From 20CM-2-65-7 sp036558345 (GTDB taxonomy: Bacteria; Gemmatimonadota; Gemmatimonadetes; Gemmatimonadales; GWC2-71-9), in contig DATBFV010000098.1 of NCBI GenBank assembly GCA_036558345.1, forward strand, positions 26,598 through 90,597: DNA of 64,000 bases, written 5' to 3'. Positions 15,369-24,939 of the stretch are shown here, one piece after another. Position 1 is the stretch's first letter. The number at the start of each line of letters is the position of its first letter. Under the pieces are notes generated by a model. It was not told the DNA's origin. It did not search any database and saw only the letters and a program-made list of their open reading frames with translations. Made by a program: the position numbers and the translations under genes.

Positions 15369-18053
15369 TTACGGATTCCACCAGTAGGTGGCCTTCACCA
15401 TGAAGATGTTTTCCGCCGGCGCATTCGCCATTCGCCGCATCGACGATCCGAAATTGAATTCGCCGTTCGGCTCGTAATCCGAGCGACTCTGCGTCCACAC
15501 GAAGTACAGCGTGGACCCCGGCATGTACTCCCAGCGCAACACGGCGTTGCCCCGCAGCGATTTGATATTGAAGTCCTGTCGCGCAAACGACATGGGGAGC
15601 GCGGGACCGGCACCGTCCGGATCGACCGTGTACGAGTTCGTCGAATCGACGTAGCTGATCGTCGAGCCGTTGTCGCGGCCGTACCGGATGAAGTCGTTGC
15701 TCCGCGCCTTCGCCAGCTCCTGGTAGTACGGGTACGCGCCCGCCGAGATCAGCGGCTGCATGTACAGCTGGAGCGACAGCTTGGGCGTGTAGGTCCAGTT
15801 GAGACGGATCGCGGCCGACAGCTCAGTCTGATTCAGCCCACCAAAGACGTAGTGACTGTCGTACGTGTTGGGAGCACCGCCCGTCGAGTCGGGAATCGTA
15901 GCGACGTACTGATAGGGCTGCGTCTGCTGATACAGATTCGGACCGAACGCGACCGAGACATTCGCCGCGGGACGGTATTGCACGTTGATGTAGGTCGACC
16001 ACTCGACGTCCTGCGATGAACGGAAATACGTGTAGCCACCAGCGCCCAGCGTCAGCGAGTTGCGACTGTCGGAGCCGAGGTCGATGCCGAACTGGTAGCC
16101 CGGCGGCAACAGCATAAGCGGCCCGCCGCGCGTGCGGCGATTGTCGACGGTCCAGGGATTGTACGCGATGTTCCAGTTGATCGAGTAGTAATTCTTGAGC
16201 TGGATGTAGCCGAAGTTGAACACCCCAGACCAGTTGATGTTGCCGTCCCAATCGTAATTGCGAAACAGCGCCCCGCCCGTTTCCGCGTAACGGAAGAGCC
16301 CTGGCTTGCTCCACCTGCGCCCGCCGCCGAAATGCATGTTGATGTATCCTGTGCGCGACAGGAATCCGAGGTCGTTGATCTCGAAGCCCGGCGAGATCAT
16401 GCCGACGGCAGAGTTCACGAAAGTGTTGCCGCGCTGTTTGGCGAGTGTGAATCGCGCCGCGGTTCCCGTGAGCGACGTCGCGTTGCTGTCGACGCCCAGG
16501 CTCGGTGCGTCAGGGCGCTGGAAATAGTGGACCGAGCTGGTCTGCACCGCGGTCATCCGCTCCCGCGTGCCATCGACGCGAGACGCCGCGACCCACGCCG
16601 TGGTCACCCATGTCTTGGAGGTGTCGAGGAAGATCCAGCCGTCGGTGCCCACGCTGGCCCCGTCGCTGTTGCGGACGAGACGCAGCGCCGGATCGTCGAA
16701 GGAACGGCCGGCCAGCGTCGACATGAAGCCGAGCCCTTGCCTGCCTTTGTCGAATTCCTTCTGCGCCCGATACACGCCATACGCCGAGAGCGGCTCCATT
16801 TCCTGGCTCCAGCGCACGCCGCTGCCGTCTTCCAGGGTGGCGTGCTCGCGCGCGGTGACGGCGGTGAGCCCCCCGACATTCCAGGTCCCGGCCACCTTAC
16901 CGGTGAGCTTGACCGCCCCGAGGATGTGCACGCCGTCAGGCCCATCCACGTATCCGTCGGCGGGCGCTCCCGGCACGGACAATGAGCGTCCGATGCGTCT
17001 GCTATAGAAGAAAGTCGGCCCCGACCAGTTGAACCCCCAGAAGTTGCTCTGGCCTCCGAATCCAAACTCGAAAATCGAAGAGCCCTCTACGAAGAATGGC
17101 CGCTTCTCGTTGAAGTAGGTCTCACGATCGCTCAGGTTCACGATGGCGGGATCCACCTCGACCTGTCCGAAATCGGGATTGACGGTGGCGTTCAGCGTGA
17201 GGTTCGAGCCGAGCCCGATCTTCGCGTCGGCCCCGAACCCTTGGTCGATTTTCGAGCCGTCATTGAACGGGTTGCCAACTGGTTGCTGCGTGAACGCCGC
17301 GCGGCTGGTCACGTATGGCAGGATTTCGCGACGGCGCGGCGGCTGCACCTGTTCGATGCCGATCAGATCCGGAAACCGCGACACGAAGCCTTGACCATCG
17401 CGCGGCGTGTAGACGATATAGTCGAATTCGTTCTTGCGCGCGATATCGCGCCGAAAGTTGATGCCCCAGACATACTGGCTCTGCCGGACGAAGCGCAGCT
17501 GCGAGTACGGGATACGCATTTCCGCGACCCAGCCCTCCGCGTCCCGCGTCACCTTCGCTTCCCACACGCCGTCCCACGTGTTGTCGTCCCAGTCATCGTT
17601 GTAGAGTGTGCCGTCGTACAACGTGCCCGCGGCGTTGACGCCGAAGAAAAAGCCGCTGCGTTTGTCGTGATAAGAGTCGATGTACACCTGGAACAAGTCG
17701 GAGCTTGTTCCCTCGTCACGGCGCGCGAGCCGGGCGACGATCGAATCGGGATGTGAGTCATAGAGTCGCGCGCCGATATACAGCGCGGCGTCGTCATAAC
17801 TGATGTAGACGACGGTGCTCTCGGTCGGCACGGCGCCCTGGTTGGGATCACGCTGCGCAAAACCGGTCACCCGCTCGGCGGAGCGCCAGATCGCCTCGTC
17901 GAGCACGCCGTTAATGTCGACCGATTGCCCGCCAACGAGCCGGACCGCGCGCAGTTGCTGCGGCGCGGGACGCGCGGGTGGTGGTGAATCAACGGGGGCG
18001 ACAGGCGGCTGATTGGCCGCCAGAGCGAGCAGCAGCTGGAGCATCGTCGGCAT
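15369..18053 (-). CDS. DUF5916 outer-membrane protein with CBM9-like domain
   Basis: An 894-residue exported protein. A short signal peptide (LQLLLALAANQ) leads into a carbohydrate-binding-module-9-like beta-sandwich (about 40-230; INGVLDEAIWRSAERVTGF, YDDAALYIGARLYDS). The large C-terminal part is the DUF5916 region, rich in aromatic, alternating strands and ending ATYWWNP, consistent with a membrane beta-barrel. The family is common in Bacteroidota and Gemmatimonadota; its function is unsettled, with sugar or polymer handling possible. It lies 132 bases downstream of the purine-salvage operon on the same strand, and I infer its own promoter there. Confidence 0.82.
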   Translation of the reverse strand: MPTMLQLLLALAANQPPVAPVDSPPPARPAPQQLRAVRLVGGQSVDINGVLDEAIWRSAERVTGFAQRDPNQGAVPTESTVVYISYDDAALYIGARLYDSHPDSIVARLARRDEGTSSDLFQVYIDSYHDKRSGFFFGVNAAGTLYDGTLYNDDWDDNTWDGVWEAKVTRDAEGWVAEMRIPYSQLRFVRQSQYVWGINFRRDIARKNEFDYIVYTPRDGQGFVSRFPDLIGIEQVQPPRRREILPYVTSRAAFTQQPVGNPFNDGSKIDQGFGADAKIGLGSNLTLNATVNPDFGQVEVDPAIVNLSDRETYFNEKRPFFVEGSSIFEFGFGGQSNFWGFNWSGPTFFYSRRIGRSLSVPGAPADGYVDGPDGVHILGAVKLTGKVAGTWNVGGLTAVTAREHATLEDGSGVRWSQEMEPLSAYGVYRAQKEFDKGRQGLGFMSTLAGRSFDDPALRLVRNSDGASVGTDGWIFLDTSKTWVTTAWVAASRVDGTRERMTAVQTSSVHYFQRPDAPSLGVDSNATSLTGTAARFTLAKQRGNTFVNSAVGMISPGFEINDLGFLSRTGYINMHFGGGRRWSKPGLFRYAETGGALFRNYDWDGNINWSGVFNFGYIQLKNYYSINWNIAYNPWTVDNRRTRGGPLMLLPPGYQFGIDLGSDSRNSLTLGAGGYTYFRSSQDVEWSTYINVQYRPAANVSVAFGPNLYQQTQPYQYVATIPDSTGGAPNTYDSHYVFGGLNQTELSAAIRLNWTYTPKLSLQLYMQPLISAGAYPYYQELAKARSNDFIRYGRDNGSTISYVDSTNSYTVDPDGAGPALPMSFARQDFNIKSLRGNAVLRWEYMPGSTLYFVWTQSRSDYEPNGEFNFGSSMRRMANAPAENIFMVKATYWWNP

Positions 18054-18185
18054 ATGCGTCCGGGTGCGGTGGTGAAAGGGAATCCCGGTCGCGAACGCTG
18101 ACGGCGAGCGCGCGGCGGTTATCGGTTCATATGACAGACGCTGCGGAGAAAAGGTTGCAAGTGAATGGTCAGGAGATGATGGACC

Positions 18186-19022
18186 CTACAGTCGTTTCAA
18201 CACCCCCGTGAGGACGATCGAGAGCTGCCGCGCCACCTGTGCGCTCACGGCCAGCACTTCCTCATGGGAGAGGGCTTCGCCGGTAATGCCCGCCCCCAGG
18301 TTCGTAATAGAGGAAAAGCCCAGGCAGCGGATACCCCGTGAGCGGGCGACGAGCACCTCCGGCACGGTCGACATCCCGACTGCATCCGCCCCCAACCGTT
18401 CCAACATCCGCACTTCAGCCGGCGTCTCGTACGAGGGACCCAGCAGGGCGGCGTAGACTCCCTCTTCCAGGGGAACTTTGGCCTCACGCGCGACATCGCG
18501 TGCCAAGGCACGCAGATCCGGATCGTATGGCGCGTGCATGATCGGAAAGCGCTGTTCGCCCGGCTCGGGCCGGCCGATCAGGGGGTTACGCCACATCAGA
18601 TTGATGTGATCGGCGATGAGCATCAGCGTACCGCCGCCAAATGTGCGCCGTACTCCTCCGGCGGCGTTTGTCACGATCAGGATTTGGACGCCGAGCTCCG
18701 CAAACACGCGCGCCGGGAGTCCTGCGACGCCGGCGGCGTGTCCCTCATATAGATGAAAGCGGCCGGCTTGTACGATGATCGGCACATGTTCGAGCGTGCC
18801 GGCAACCAATTCTCCCTTGTGCCCCGCAACGCCCGGCTCGGGAAAGCCGGGAATCGTGCTGTACGGAATTCGGATCGGACCGACGACTTCATCGGCCAGA
18901 AATCCGAGACCTGAGCCAAGAACAATCGCCACGCGTGGCTCGTGTTTACCCAAGCGCCCCGCCACGGCAGCAGTCGCGGCAGCGACCGCTCCCTGCGCCC
19001 CGCTCCCTACTCCGCCCCCCAT
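18186..19022 (-). CDS. punA: Purine nucleoside phosphorylase (trimeric, class I)
   Basis: A 278-residue enzyme that splits inosine or guanosine with phosphate to base plus ribose-1-phosphate. It carries the class I PNP motifs: IVLGSGLGFLAD (phosphate loop), PIIVQAGRFHLYEGHAAGVAGLPARVF, VTNAAGGV, ADHINLMWRNPLIGR, GVYAALLGPSYETPAEVRMLERLGADAVGMSTVPEVLVAR and the base-binding ITNLGAG. It is the last gene of a four-gene salvage operon; its start touches the nupC stop. Confidence 0.93.
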   Translation of the reverse strand: MGGGVGSGAQGAVAAATAAVAGRLGKHEPRVAIVLGSGLGFLADEVVGPIRIPYSTIPGFPEPGVAGHKGELVAGTLEHVPIIVQAGRFHLYEGHAAGVAGLPARVFAELGVQILIVTNAAGGVRRTFGGGTLMLIADHINLMWRNPLIGRPEPGEQRFPIMHAPYDPDLRALARDVAREAKVPLEEGVYAALLGPSYETPAEVRMLERLGADAVGMSTVPEVLVARSRGIRCLGFSSITNLGAGITGEALSHEEVLAVSAQVARQLSIVLTGVLKRL

Positions 19023-20443
19023 CAGAGCAGAATTCCTGCCAGCGTCGCGGAGAGAAAGTTTGCGAGCGTTCCCGCGATCATGGCGCGGAAGCCGAGCCGT
19101 GCCAGGTCATGCTTGCGCTCAGGGGCGAGCGCGCCGATGCCGCCGATCTGAATGCCGATCGAGCTGAGGTTCGCGAAGCCGCACAACGCGAACGTCGCGA
19201 TCGTGAACGACACCGGGTCGAGGCTGGCCTTCATCGGACCCAGGTGCGCGTAGGCGATGAACTCGTTGATCACCATCCGCTCACCCAGCAGTGATCCCAC
19301 TGCCCCGCTGTCATGCCAGGGAACGCCCATGACCCAGGCGATCGGCCGGAAGATCCAGCCGAGCACGGTCTGAATCGTTGCCGGAAACCACGGGACGCCG
19401 CTGTGGATCCAGCCGAACGCGCCGTTCACGAGTGCGATGAGCGCGATGAACGAGATCAGCATCGCGATCACGTTGAGCATCAAATGCAGGCCTTCGCCGG
19501 TGCCGCGCGCGGCGGCATCGAGCACGTTCACGTCTGTCTTGGGAATCTCGACCTTGACTCCGCCGAGTGTCTCCGGGACTTCGGTTTCCGGCTCGAGGAT
19601 TTTCGCCATCATGATCGTTCCAGGCGCCGTCATGATGACGGCGGTGAGCAGGTGGCGCGCCTCGATCCCGAACGCGATATAGGCCGCCATGATCGAGCCC
19701 GAGACGTGCGCCATGCCGGCCGTCATCACCGTCATCAGCTCCGAAAGCGTCATCCGCGGCAGAAACGGCCGGATGGTGAGCGGTGCCTCGGTCTGCCCCA
19801 TGAAGATCGAAGCCGCGACGTTCAGGCTCTCCGCCCCGCTCGCGCCCATGATTCTGTTCATCACGATCGCGACCAGCTTTACGACTTGTTGCATGATGCC
19901 GAGGTAATACATGATCGCGAATAGCGCCGAGACGAAGATGATCGCCGGCATGATCTGAAACGCGAACACGACGCCGAGGCTCGAGTGTTGCTTGCCGATC
20001 TCCCCGAACACGAATTCCGAGCCGGCGTACGAGAAGCCGAGAATCGTCGTGACAAACGCGCCCAGCGCACGAAAGATCTTTTGGCCGATTGGCACGCGGA
20101 GCACGAAAATCGCGAATACGAGCTGGAGCCCGAGGCCCCAGGCAACGACACGAGGACTGATCGCCCGCCAGTTGCGCGAGAAGGCGACTCCGATGCCGAG
20201 AATCAGGATGAGTCCAAAGATCCCGGTGAGCCGCGTCCCGAGCGATCGGGTGACCGTCGCCGCGCCGGAATCGGGCGGCGCCGGCTGAGCCTTGGTCGTA
20301 TCCTGCCGGTGCGTGGTATCCTGCGTGAAGCCGTGAATCGCCGCGCCGATGGCGCGGTTCATCAAGCGTGGCAGGGTAAAGACGATGACGGCACAGACAA
20401 ACGTCGCGACAACGGCTACGACGAAGCGGCGCCAAGGCATCAC
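19022..20443 (-). CDS. nupC: NupC/CNT family nucleoside transporter
   Basis: A 473-residue concentrative nucleoside transporter with about ten membrane helices. Recognisable segments are FVFGEIGKQHSSLGVVFAFQIMPAIIFVSALFAIMYYLG, NRIMGASGAESLNVAASIFMGQTEAPLTIRPFLPRMT, GSIMAAYIAFGI, LGERMVINEFIAYAHLG and LCGFANLSSIGIQIGGIGALAPERK. Relative to E. coli NupC it has an N-terminal extension: one helix and a polar Thr/Gln/Pro stretch at about residues 40-60. It overlaps adenosine deaminase by 4 bases, so released nucleosides are imported by a gene made with the enzymes that generate and use them. Confidence 0.93.
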   Translation of the reverse strand: MMPWRRFVVAVVATFVCAVIVFTLPRLMNRAIGAAIHGFTQDTTHRQDTTKAQPAPPDSGAATVTRSLGTRLTGIFGLILILGIGVAFSRNWRAISPRVVAWGLGLQLVFAIFVLRVPIGQKIFRALGAFVTTILGFSYAGSEFVFGEIGKQHSSLGVVFAFQIMPAIIFVSALFAIMYYLGIMQQVVKLVAIVMNRIMGASGAESLNVAASIFMGQTEAPLTIRPFLPRMTLSELMTVMTAGMAHVSGSIMAAYIAFGIEARHLLTAVIMTAPGTIMMAKILEPETEVPETLGGVKVEIPKTDVNVLDAAARGTGEGLHLMLNVIAMLISFIALIALVNGAFGWIHSGVPWFPATIQTVLGWIFRPIAWVMGVPWHDSGAVGSLLGERMVINEFIAYAHLGPMKASLDPVSFTIATFALCGFANLSSIGIQIGGIGALAPERKHDLARLGFRAMIAGTLANFLSATLAGILL

Positions 20444-21690
20444 GGGGTGCTCCCTCCCAATTCATCGAGTTCGCTCTGCACGCGGGATACCAGCGCAACC
20501 TTCTCGTACTCGGGAAGAAACGCGCTCTCGCAGGCGTTCAACACGACGCGCTGCAGCTCGTCAGGCGAGAGGCCCAGGACGGCATGGGCCAGGAAATACT
20601 CGTCCGTCAGCGTGATGCCGTCGGTCAGCGGGCCGTCGGTGTTGAGTGTGACGACGACGCCCTGCTGGAAATAGCGCTTGAAGGGATGTTCCGCCACGGA
20701 CGCCACGACGTGCGTGTGGACGTTGCTCGTCAGGCACATTTCCAGCGGGATCTTGCGGGCTACGACTTCCTCGAGCAGCGCGGGATCTTCTGCCAGCCTC
20801 GTCCCATGCCCAATGCGCTGCGCGCCGACGTCCTCCAGCGCTTGATGAATCGAGTGGGGCCCATCTCCTTCACCGGCGTGGCAGGTACAGGCCATCCCAT
20901 GCGCCGCCGCGTACTCGAATGCGGCGCGGTGGTCCTTCGCGGGATGAGCGCGCTCGGCACCGGCCAAATCGAACGCGATCACGCCCGCCGACTGGTATTC
21001 CGCCGCCACGCGCGCCAATTCGAGGGATTGGGCGGGCGGTTTGGTGCGCATGGCGCAGACAATGAGTCCTACCTTCGTGCCCGTTTCCGCGGCGGCGCGT
21101 CTGACCCCGGCCAACGGCGCTTCGATGGCCTGCGCAAGAGTCAACGCCGGGCGATGCAACAGCGGCGAGTACCGCACCTCCACGTACCGCACATTCTCCG
21201 CTGCCTTGTCGATGACGAATTCGTACGCAACACGCTCGAGTGCCTCGGCGGTCTGCAAGACCGACAGCGTGATCTCGTATTTCTCGAGATACTCCTCGAG
21301 GTTCCTGGCGTGGCGCACGAGCATCGCCTTGGCAAGCTCATCCGGCGTATCCGCCGGAAGCCGGATGCCCTGGCGACGCGCGAGGTCCAGCATCGTGGCC
21401 GGCCGCAGCGCCCCGTCGAGGTGCACGTGGAGCTCGGCCTTGGGCCAGCGCTTGAGCGCCTCCTTGGTGAGTCGCGGCTTGTCCGAGCGCCGTGCCGAGA
21501 CGACGACCCGATAGACGGACCCGGCCTCCCCCACCGCGTCCCCAGCGTCGATCGTTCTGCCCGCCGCGTCGGTGACATAGGCTGCACCATCGAGCAGCCG
21601 AGCGAGCCCGTCGTCCGCCTGTGCGACCGCGTCGCGCACGCGAGCTCCGCGCGGGACTTCGACCGCTTTGTCGTTGACGAAAACCCGCAT
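20440..21690 (-). CDS. add: Adenosine deaminase with N-terminal beta-grasp-like extension
   Basis: A 416-residue enzyme that converts adenosine to inosine. The catalytic domain starts near residue 80: AELHVHLDGALRP (zinc His pair), CHAGEGDGP (zinc His and catalytic Glu), RIGHGTRL, TSNVHTHVV and LNTDGPLTDG. Most adenosine deaminases read NTDDP at the last motif; here the second Asp, which contacts the purine, is Gly, so substrate range may differ. Residues 1-70 (MRVFVNDKAVEVPRG... YRVVVSARR) are extra and resemble a ThiS/ubiquitin-like beta-grasp fold. It sits between the 5'-nucleotidase and nupC, touching both. Confidence 0.88.
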   Translation of the reverse strand: MRVFVNDKAVEVPRGARVRDAVAQADDGLARLLDGAAYVTDAAGRTIDAGDAVGEAGSVYRVVVSARRSDKPRLTKEALKRWPKAELHVHLDGALRPATMLDLARRQGIRLPADTPDELAKAMLVRHARNLEEYLEKYEITLSVLQTAEALERVAYEFVIDKAAENVRYVEVRYSPLLHRPALTLAQAIEAPLAGVRRAAAETGTKVGLIVCAMRTKPPAQSLELARVAAEYQSAGVIAFDLAGAERAHPAKDHRAAFEYAAAHGMACTCHAGEGDGPHSIHQALEDVGAQRIGHGTRLAEDPALLEEVVARKIPLEMCLTSNVHTHVVASVAEHPFKRYFQQGVVVTLNTDGPLTDGITLTDEYFLAHAVLGLSPDELQRVVLNACESAFLPEYEKVALVSRVQSELDELGGSTP

Positions 21691-24600
21691 CAGCGACCGG
21701 GGGCGGGGGCGCCCCCATGGAAGCGCACATCGTTCGGTGCTTCCACGGGAGAGCGCAACGCACCGAGATACCGCGTGAGCGCGTCGATGTCGACGGCATC
21801 GAGGTCCTCGCGGGGCGCGCCCACAAACATCCGGAATCCGGAGCCGCCAGTCGCCATGAAGTCATTCACCACCAGCGTGTAATTGTGGCCCCTGTCGAGA
21901 TCCTGCCCGCCGACGCGGATCCGGCTCAGGCGTTGGCCGGGCTCCTTACGCGCGTCGTACCACACCTCCGCGCCCGCAATGTGGCAATCGGGCACATGGT
22001 CTCGCCCGGCGACACATTGCTCCAACGCCTCCTGCAACACCGAACCCTTGACCGTCAGACGGACTAATCGATTCCCGAATGGCTGCACCTGATAGACCTG
22101 CCCGTAGCTGATCGCGCCCTCGGGCAGGTCGGCACGAATGCCGCCGTTATTCATGATCGCCACGTCTGCGCGGCCAGCGGCACGCTGCGCGTCTGCAATG
22201 ATACGCCCCAATCCGTACTCGTCGCCCTCACGCTTGAGCGGCACCTTGAGACGGGCCACGACGCGCTCGGTGATGTTGCGGACCGCTTGTTGCTGCCGGT
22301 GCAGCGCGTCCGTGAGGGCGACGTCCGGCCTTACCTGATCGGCGTAGGGCGTCACGAGCTGCGCGCGCACCGCGCGACGTCCGCCGCTGCGGACGAGGTC
22401 GACGACGCCGATCGAGCGCGCGCTCGACTGCGCCTCGATGATCGGAATTCCGTTCACCGTGGTGTTGACGCGTATATGGGTGTGTCCCGCGACGATCAAA
22501 TCCACCGATCCCGAATCGAGCTGGCGCGCGAGGTCGATGATCTCGCCGTGACACGACGCCATGTTGTCGCCGCCGGCGCTCGAATCGCACAGCGCGCCCG
22601 CATGGGCGACCACAATCACGTAATTGGCCGCGGCGCGCGCCTCGGGCAGATAGCGCTTGACCGCCTGCGCGCCGTCACCAAAGGCGAGGCCTTGAATATT
22701 GCGCGCCGCCGTACTGGTCGGCGTTTCCGTTGTGGTCAGCCCGATCACGGCAATCTTCACGCCGTTCTTTGTGACGAGCTTCCAGGGTGTGGCCCAGTCC
22801 GGCCGCGCGGTCCCCGCGCTGTTCGTGATGTTGGCGGAGAGGAACGGGTATTTCGCGTCGCGCATCCGCGCCCGCAGCGTATCGACCGACCAGTCGAACT
22901 CGTGATTGCCGATCGCCGCGGCATCGATCCCGAGACTGTCGAGCGCAAGCACGGTGCCGTGGCCGAACGTCGCGTTGGAGACGAGCGTGCCCTGCATTTC
23001 GTCGCCGGCGTCGAGCCGGACTGACGTGCAGCCGCAGGCGTTGGCGAGGCTGTCGAGCCAGGGCCTCAGCGCCGCGACGCCGCCCACGGCTCGGCCGCCC
23101 GACCAATCCCAGACCCGGGCTTCGAGCTGGCCGTGGAGATCGCTGAGCGCGAGGACCCGGAGCAGCGTGGTGTCGCGCGTGCCGATAGCAGTCGCGGCCC
23201 CCGCCCCCGCCCCCGCCCCGGCCCCGGCCGCGGGCGGGGGCGCGAACGCAGCACGCGCGGCCGCTCGCGCGGAGTCCGGAATGATCGCCCAGCTTGGCCG
23301 CAGATACGCGGCCGTCTGCAGCGTTCGCGCGCGCCGGATTTCGTCGACCAGCAGCTCGCGGATGTCCTCTCCCTTGTCGTAGACGACCGGCGCACGCACC
23401 ACCATGTCGTAGCCGCCGCCGCCCACCTGGCGGTAGTTGTTCAGCGCCATCACGAAGCTGTCGGTGGGCTGTACGATCTTGCCGTTGTACGCGAGGCCGC
23501 GGATACGCTGTCCGACGGGGCGTGCGAGATCGACGTTATAGACGACGCCGCTGACGACGTCGTAGTTGTAACCGGGGAAACTGTCGTTGATGACCGGACT
23601 GCCCGCCTGGAAGCTGCGGAAGTAGCGGGCTGAGTGTTCGAGATATTCGCGGAGCTGCTGGCCGGAGATCTTCACGGCACGAAGCACGTTCTCGTACGGA
23701 TAAACGCCGTAGACGTCGCGCTGATGCACGTCGCCTTCCGGCAGGCCCTGTTGCACATCGTATGCGGCAGCCGCCGATAGCTGAGCGCCGGTGCGCCGCC
23801 GCTGCACCTCGTTGATGAAATCGAGGAACGGGGTGTCTTGCACACGTGCATACCGCGCATCGAATCCGGGGGCTGCGGTTCCGATCGCCGTGCCCGCCCA
23901 TAAGCGCGCGGCCTGATGCGCGGCGTTGAGCCGCTGCGTGTAGCGAGGCGATTCCGCGACATTGCCGAGCTGGATCAGGTCGGAGCGCACTCCGGTCACC
24001 CGGTATCGCTTGGTGCTGGAGTCCCGCTTGAGTGAGATGTGCACCACAGCGAGGCTCTGCACGTAATTCTTCGGCTGTACGAAATGCACCCCATTGATGA
24101 CCGAGTCGCGCATCTCGCGGTGCGTGTGTCCCACGATCACGAGATCTGGTTTCGGAGTGACGGTCGCGAGCGCGCCCGCGTCGTTCTCCGGACCCACGCC
24201 GGTGGTGTCGTAGCCCGATGGGCCAAAGCCGCTGTGAATGACGGCGATCTTCAGGTCTACACCTTGACCCTCGAGACTCGCGAGCGCCGCCGGTGCCGCC
24301 TCGGCGATGCGCCGGACGCGCGCATGGCCCGCCATCAGCCACTTGTCCGAGACCATCACGCTCGGCGTCGTAAACCCTGTGACTCCCACTCTGACCACCC
24401 CGCGCTGCAACACGACGTTGGGCACAAACAGTGCCTTGCCGCTGTCGTCCATGACGTTGCCCGAGATGTAGTGGAACGTCGCCTGGCTGGCCGCGCGTCG
24501 CAGGAAATCGACGCCGAAGTCGAAATCGTGGTTGCCGGGCGTGACGGCGTCGTACTGCAGGTAGTTCAGCGCATCGATGATCGGCTGCGGCTGCCGCTTG

Positions 24601-24869
24601 TCGTAACGGCCGTAATAGACGGCGAAGGGATTCCCCTGGAGCAGATCGCCGGCGTCGAGGAGCACAACCTGCCCGGGGTAGCGGCTACGCAGCGTCTCGA
24701 TGGCCGTCGCGGCGCGGGAGAGCCCGCCGGGCGCGGCGGCGTCACGGACATAGTCCCATCCCATGACCCGACCGTGCACGTCGGTTGTGGCGACGACGAC
24801 GATGTGCGCCGTGTCGGGAGCGGCAGTGGTTGTCTGGAGCGCGAGGAGCAGCGCGGACAGGAGAGCCAT
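21690..24869 (-). CDS. Tandem 5'-nucleotidase (two complete units in one chain)
   Basis: A 1059-residue secreted enzyme predicted to dephosphorylate extracellular nucleotides. After a signal peptide (MALLSALLLALQTTTA), unit 1 has the metallophosphatase motifs TDVHGR, DAGDLLQG, GNHDFDFG and VGHTHREM, and a 5'-nucleotidase C-terminal domain to about residue 545. A low-complexity Ala/Gly linker follows (around 23,200). Unit 2 repeats the plan: SDLHGQLE, AGDEMQGT, GNHEFDWS, VVAHAG, VAGHTHIRV, then NNGGIRADLPEG and VNDFMATGGSGFRMF. The ATG at 24869 starts the signal peptide cleanly; a TTG at 24890 would add seven residues. It heads the purine-salvage operon. Confidence 0.9.
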   Translation of the reverse strand: MALLSALLLALQTTTAAPDTAHIVVVATTDVHGRVMGWDYVRDAAAPGGLSRAATAIETLRSRYPGQVVLLDAGDLLQGNPFAVYYGRYDKRQPQPIIDALNYLQYDAVTPGNHDFDFGVDFLRRAASQATFHYISGNVMDDSGKALFVPNVVLQRGVVRVGVTGFTTPSVMVSDKWLMAGHARVRRIAEAAPAALASLEGQGVDLKIAVIHSGFGPSGYDTTGVGPENDAGALATVTPKPDLVIVGHTHREMRDSVINGVHFVQPKNYVQSLAVVHISLKRDSSTKRYRVTGVRSDLIQLGNVAESPRYTQRLNAAHQAARLWAGTAIGTAAPGFDARYARVQDTPFLDFINEVQRRRTGAQLSAAAAYDVQQGLPEGDVHQRDVYGVYPYENVLRAVKISGQQLREYLEHSARYFRSFQAGSPVINDSFPGYNYDVVSGVVYNVDLARPVGQRIRGLAYNGKIVQPTDSFVMALNNYRQVGGGGYDMVVRAPVVYDKGEDIRELLVDEIRRARTLQTAAYLRPSWAIIPDSARAAARAAFAPPPAAGAGAGAGAGAATAIGTRDTTLLRVLALSDLHGQLEARVWDWSGGRAVGGVAALRPWLDSLANACGCTSVRLDAGDEMQGTLVSNATFGHGTVLALDSLGIDAAAIGNHEFDWSVDTLRARMRDAKYPFLSANITNSAGTARPDWATPWKLVTKNGVKIAVIGLTTTETPTSTAARNIQGLAFGDGAQAVKRYLPEARAAANYVIVVAHAGALCDSSAGGDNMASCHGEIIDLARQLDSGSVDLIVAGHTHIRVNTTVNGIPIIEAQSSARSIGVVDLVRSGGRRAVRAQLVTPYADQVRPDVALTDALHRQQQAVRNITERVVARLKVPLKREGDEYGLGRIIADAQRAAGRADVAIMNNGGIRADLPEGAISYGQVYQVQPFGNRLVRLTVKGSVLQEALEQCVAGRDHVPDCHIAGAEVWYDARKEPGQRLSRIRVGGQDLDRGHNYTLVVNDFMATGGSGFRMFVGAPREDLDAVDIDALTRYLGALRSPVEAPNDVRFHGGAPAPGR

Positions 24870-24893
24870 AGTCCGCACAAAATATCGCAAGAA

Positions 24894-24922
24894 GCTCTGA
24901 GCCGCATGCAGCGGCCCAGAGC
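24894..24922 (-). terminator. Hairpin downstream of phoX
   Basis: GCTCTGAGCCGC (24894-24905) and GCGGCCCAGAGC (24911-24922) pair over 12 positions with one mismatch around a 5-base loop. On the minus strand TTCTT follows the stem. It lies 17 bases after the phoX stop and before the nucleotidase start, so it probably ends phoX transcription. Confidence 0.65.
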
Positions 24923-24939
24923 CTCCTCCTACGTGCTTG

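Noticed and set aside
23195..23240. GC-only tandem repeat as a mobile or regulatory repeat
   Set aside because: It is a GCCCCC-type low-complexity stretch in frame, coding for the Ala/Gly linker of the double nucleotidase; ordinary codon bias explains it.
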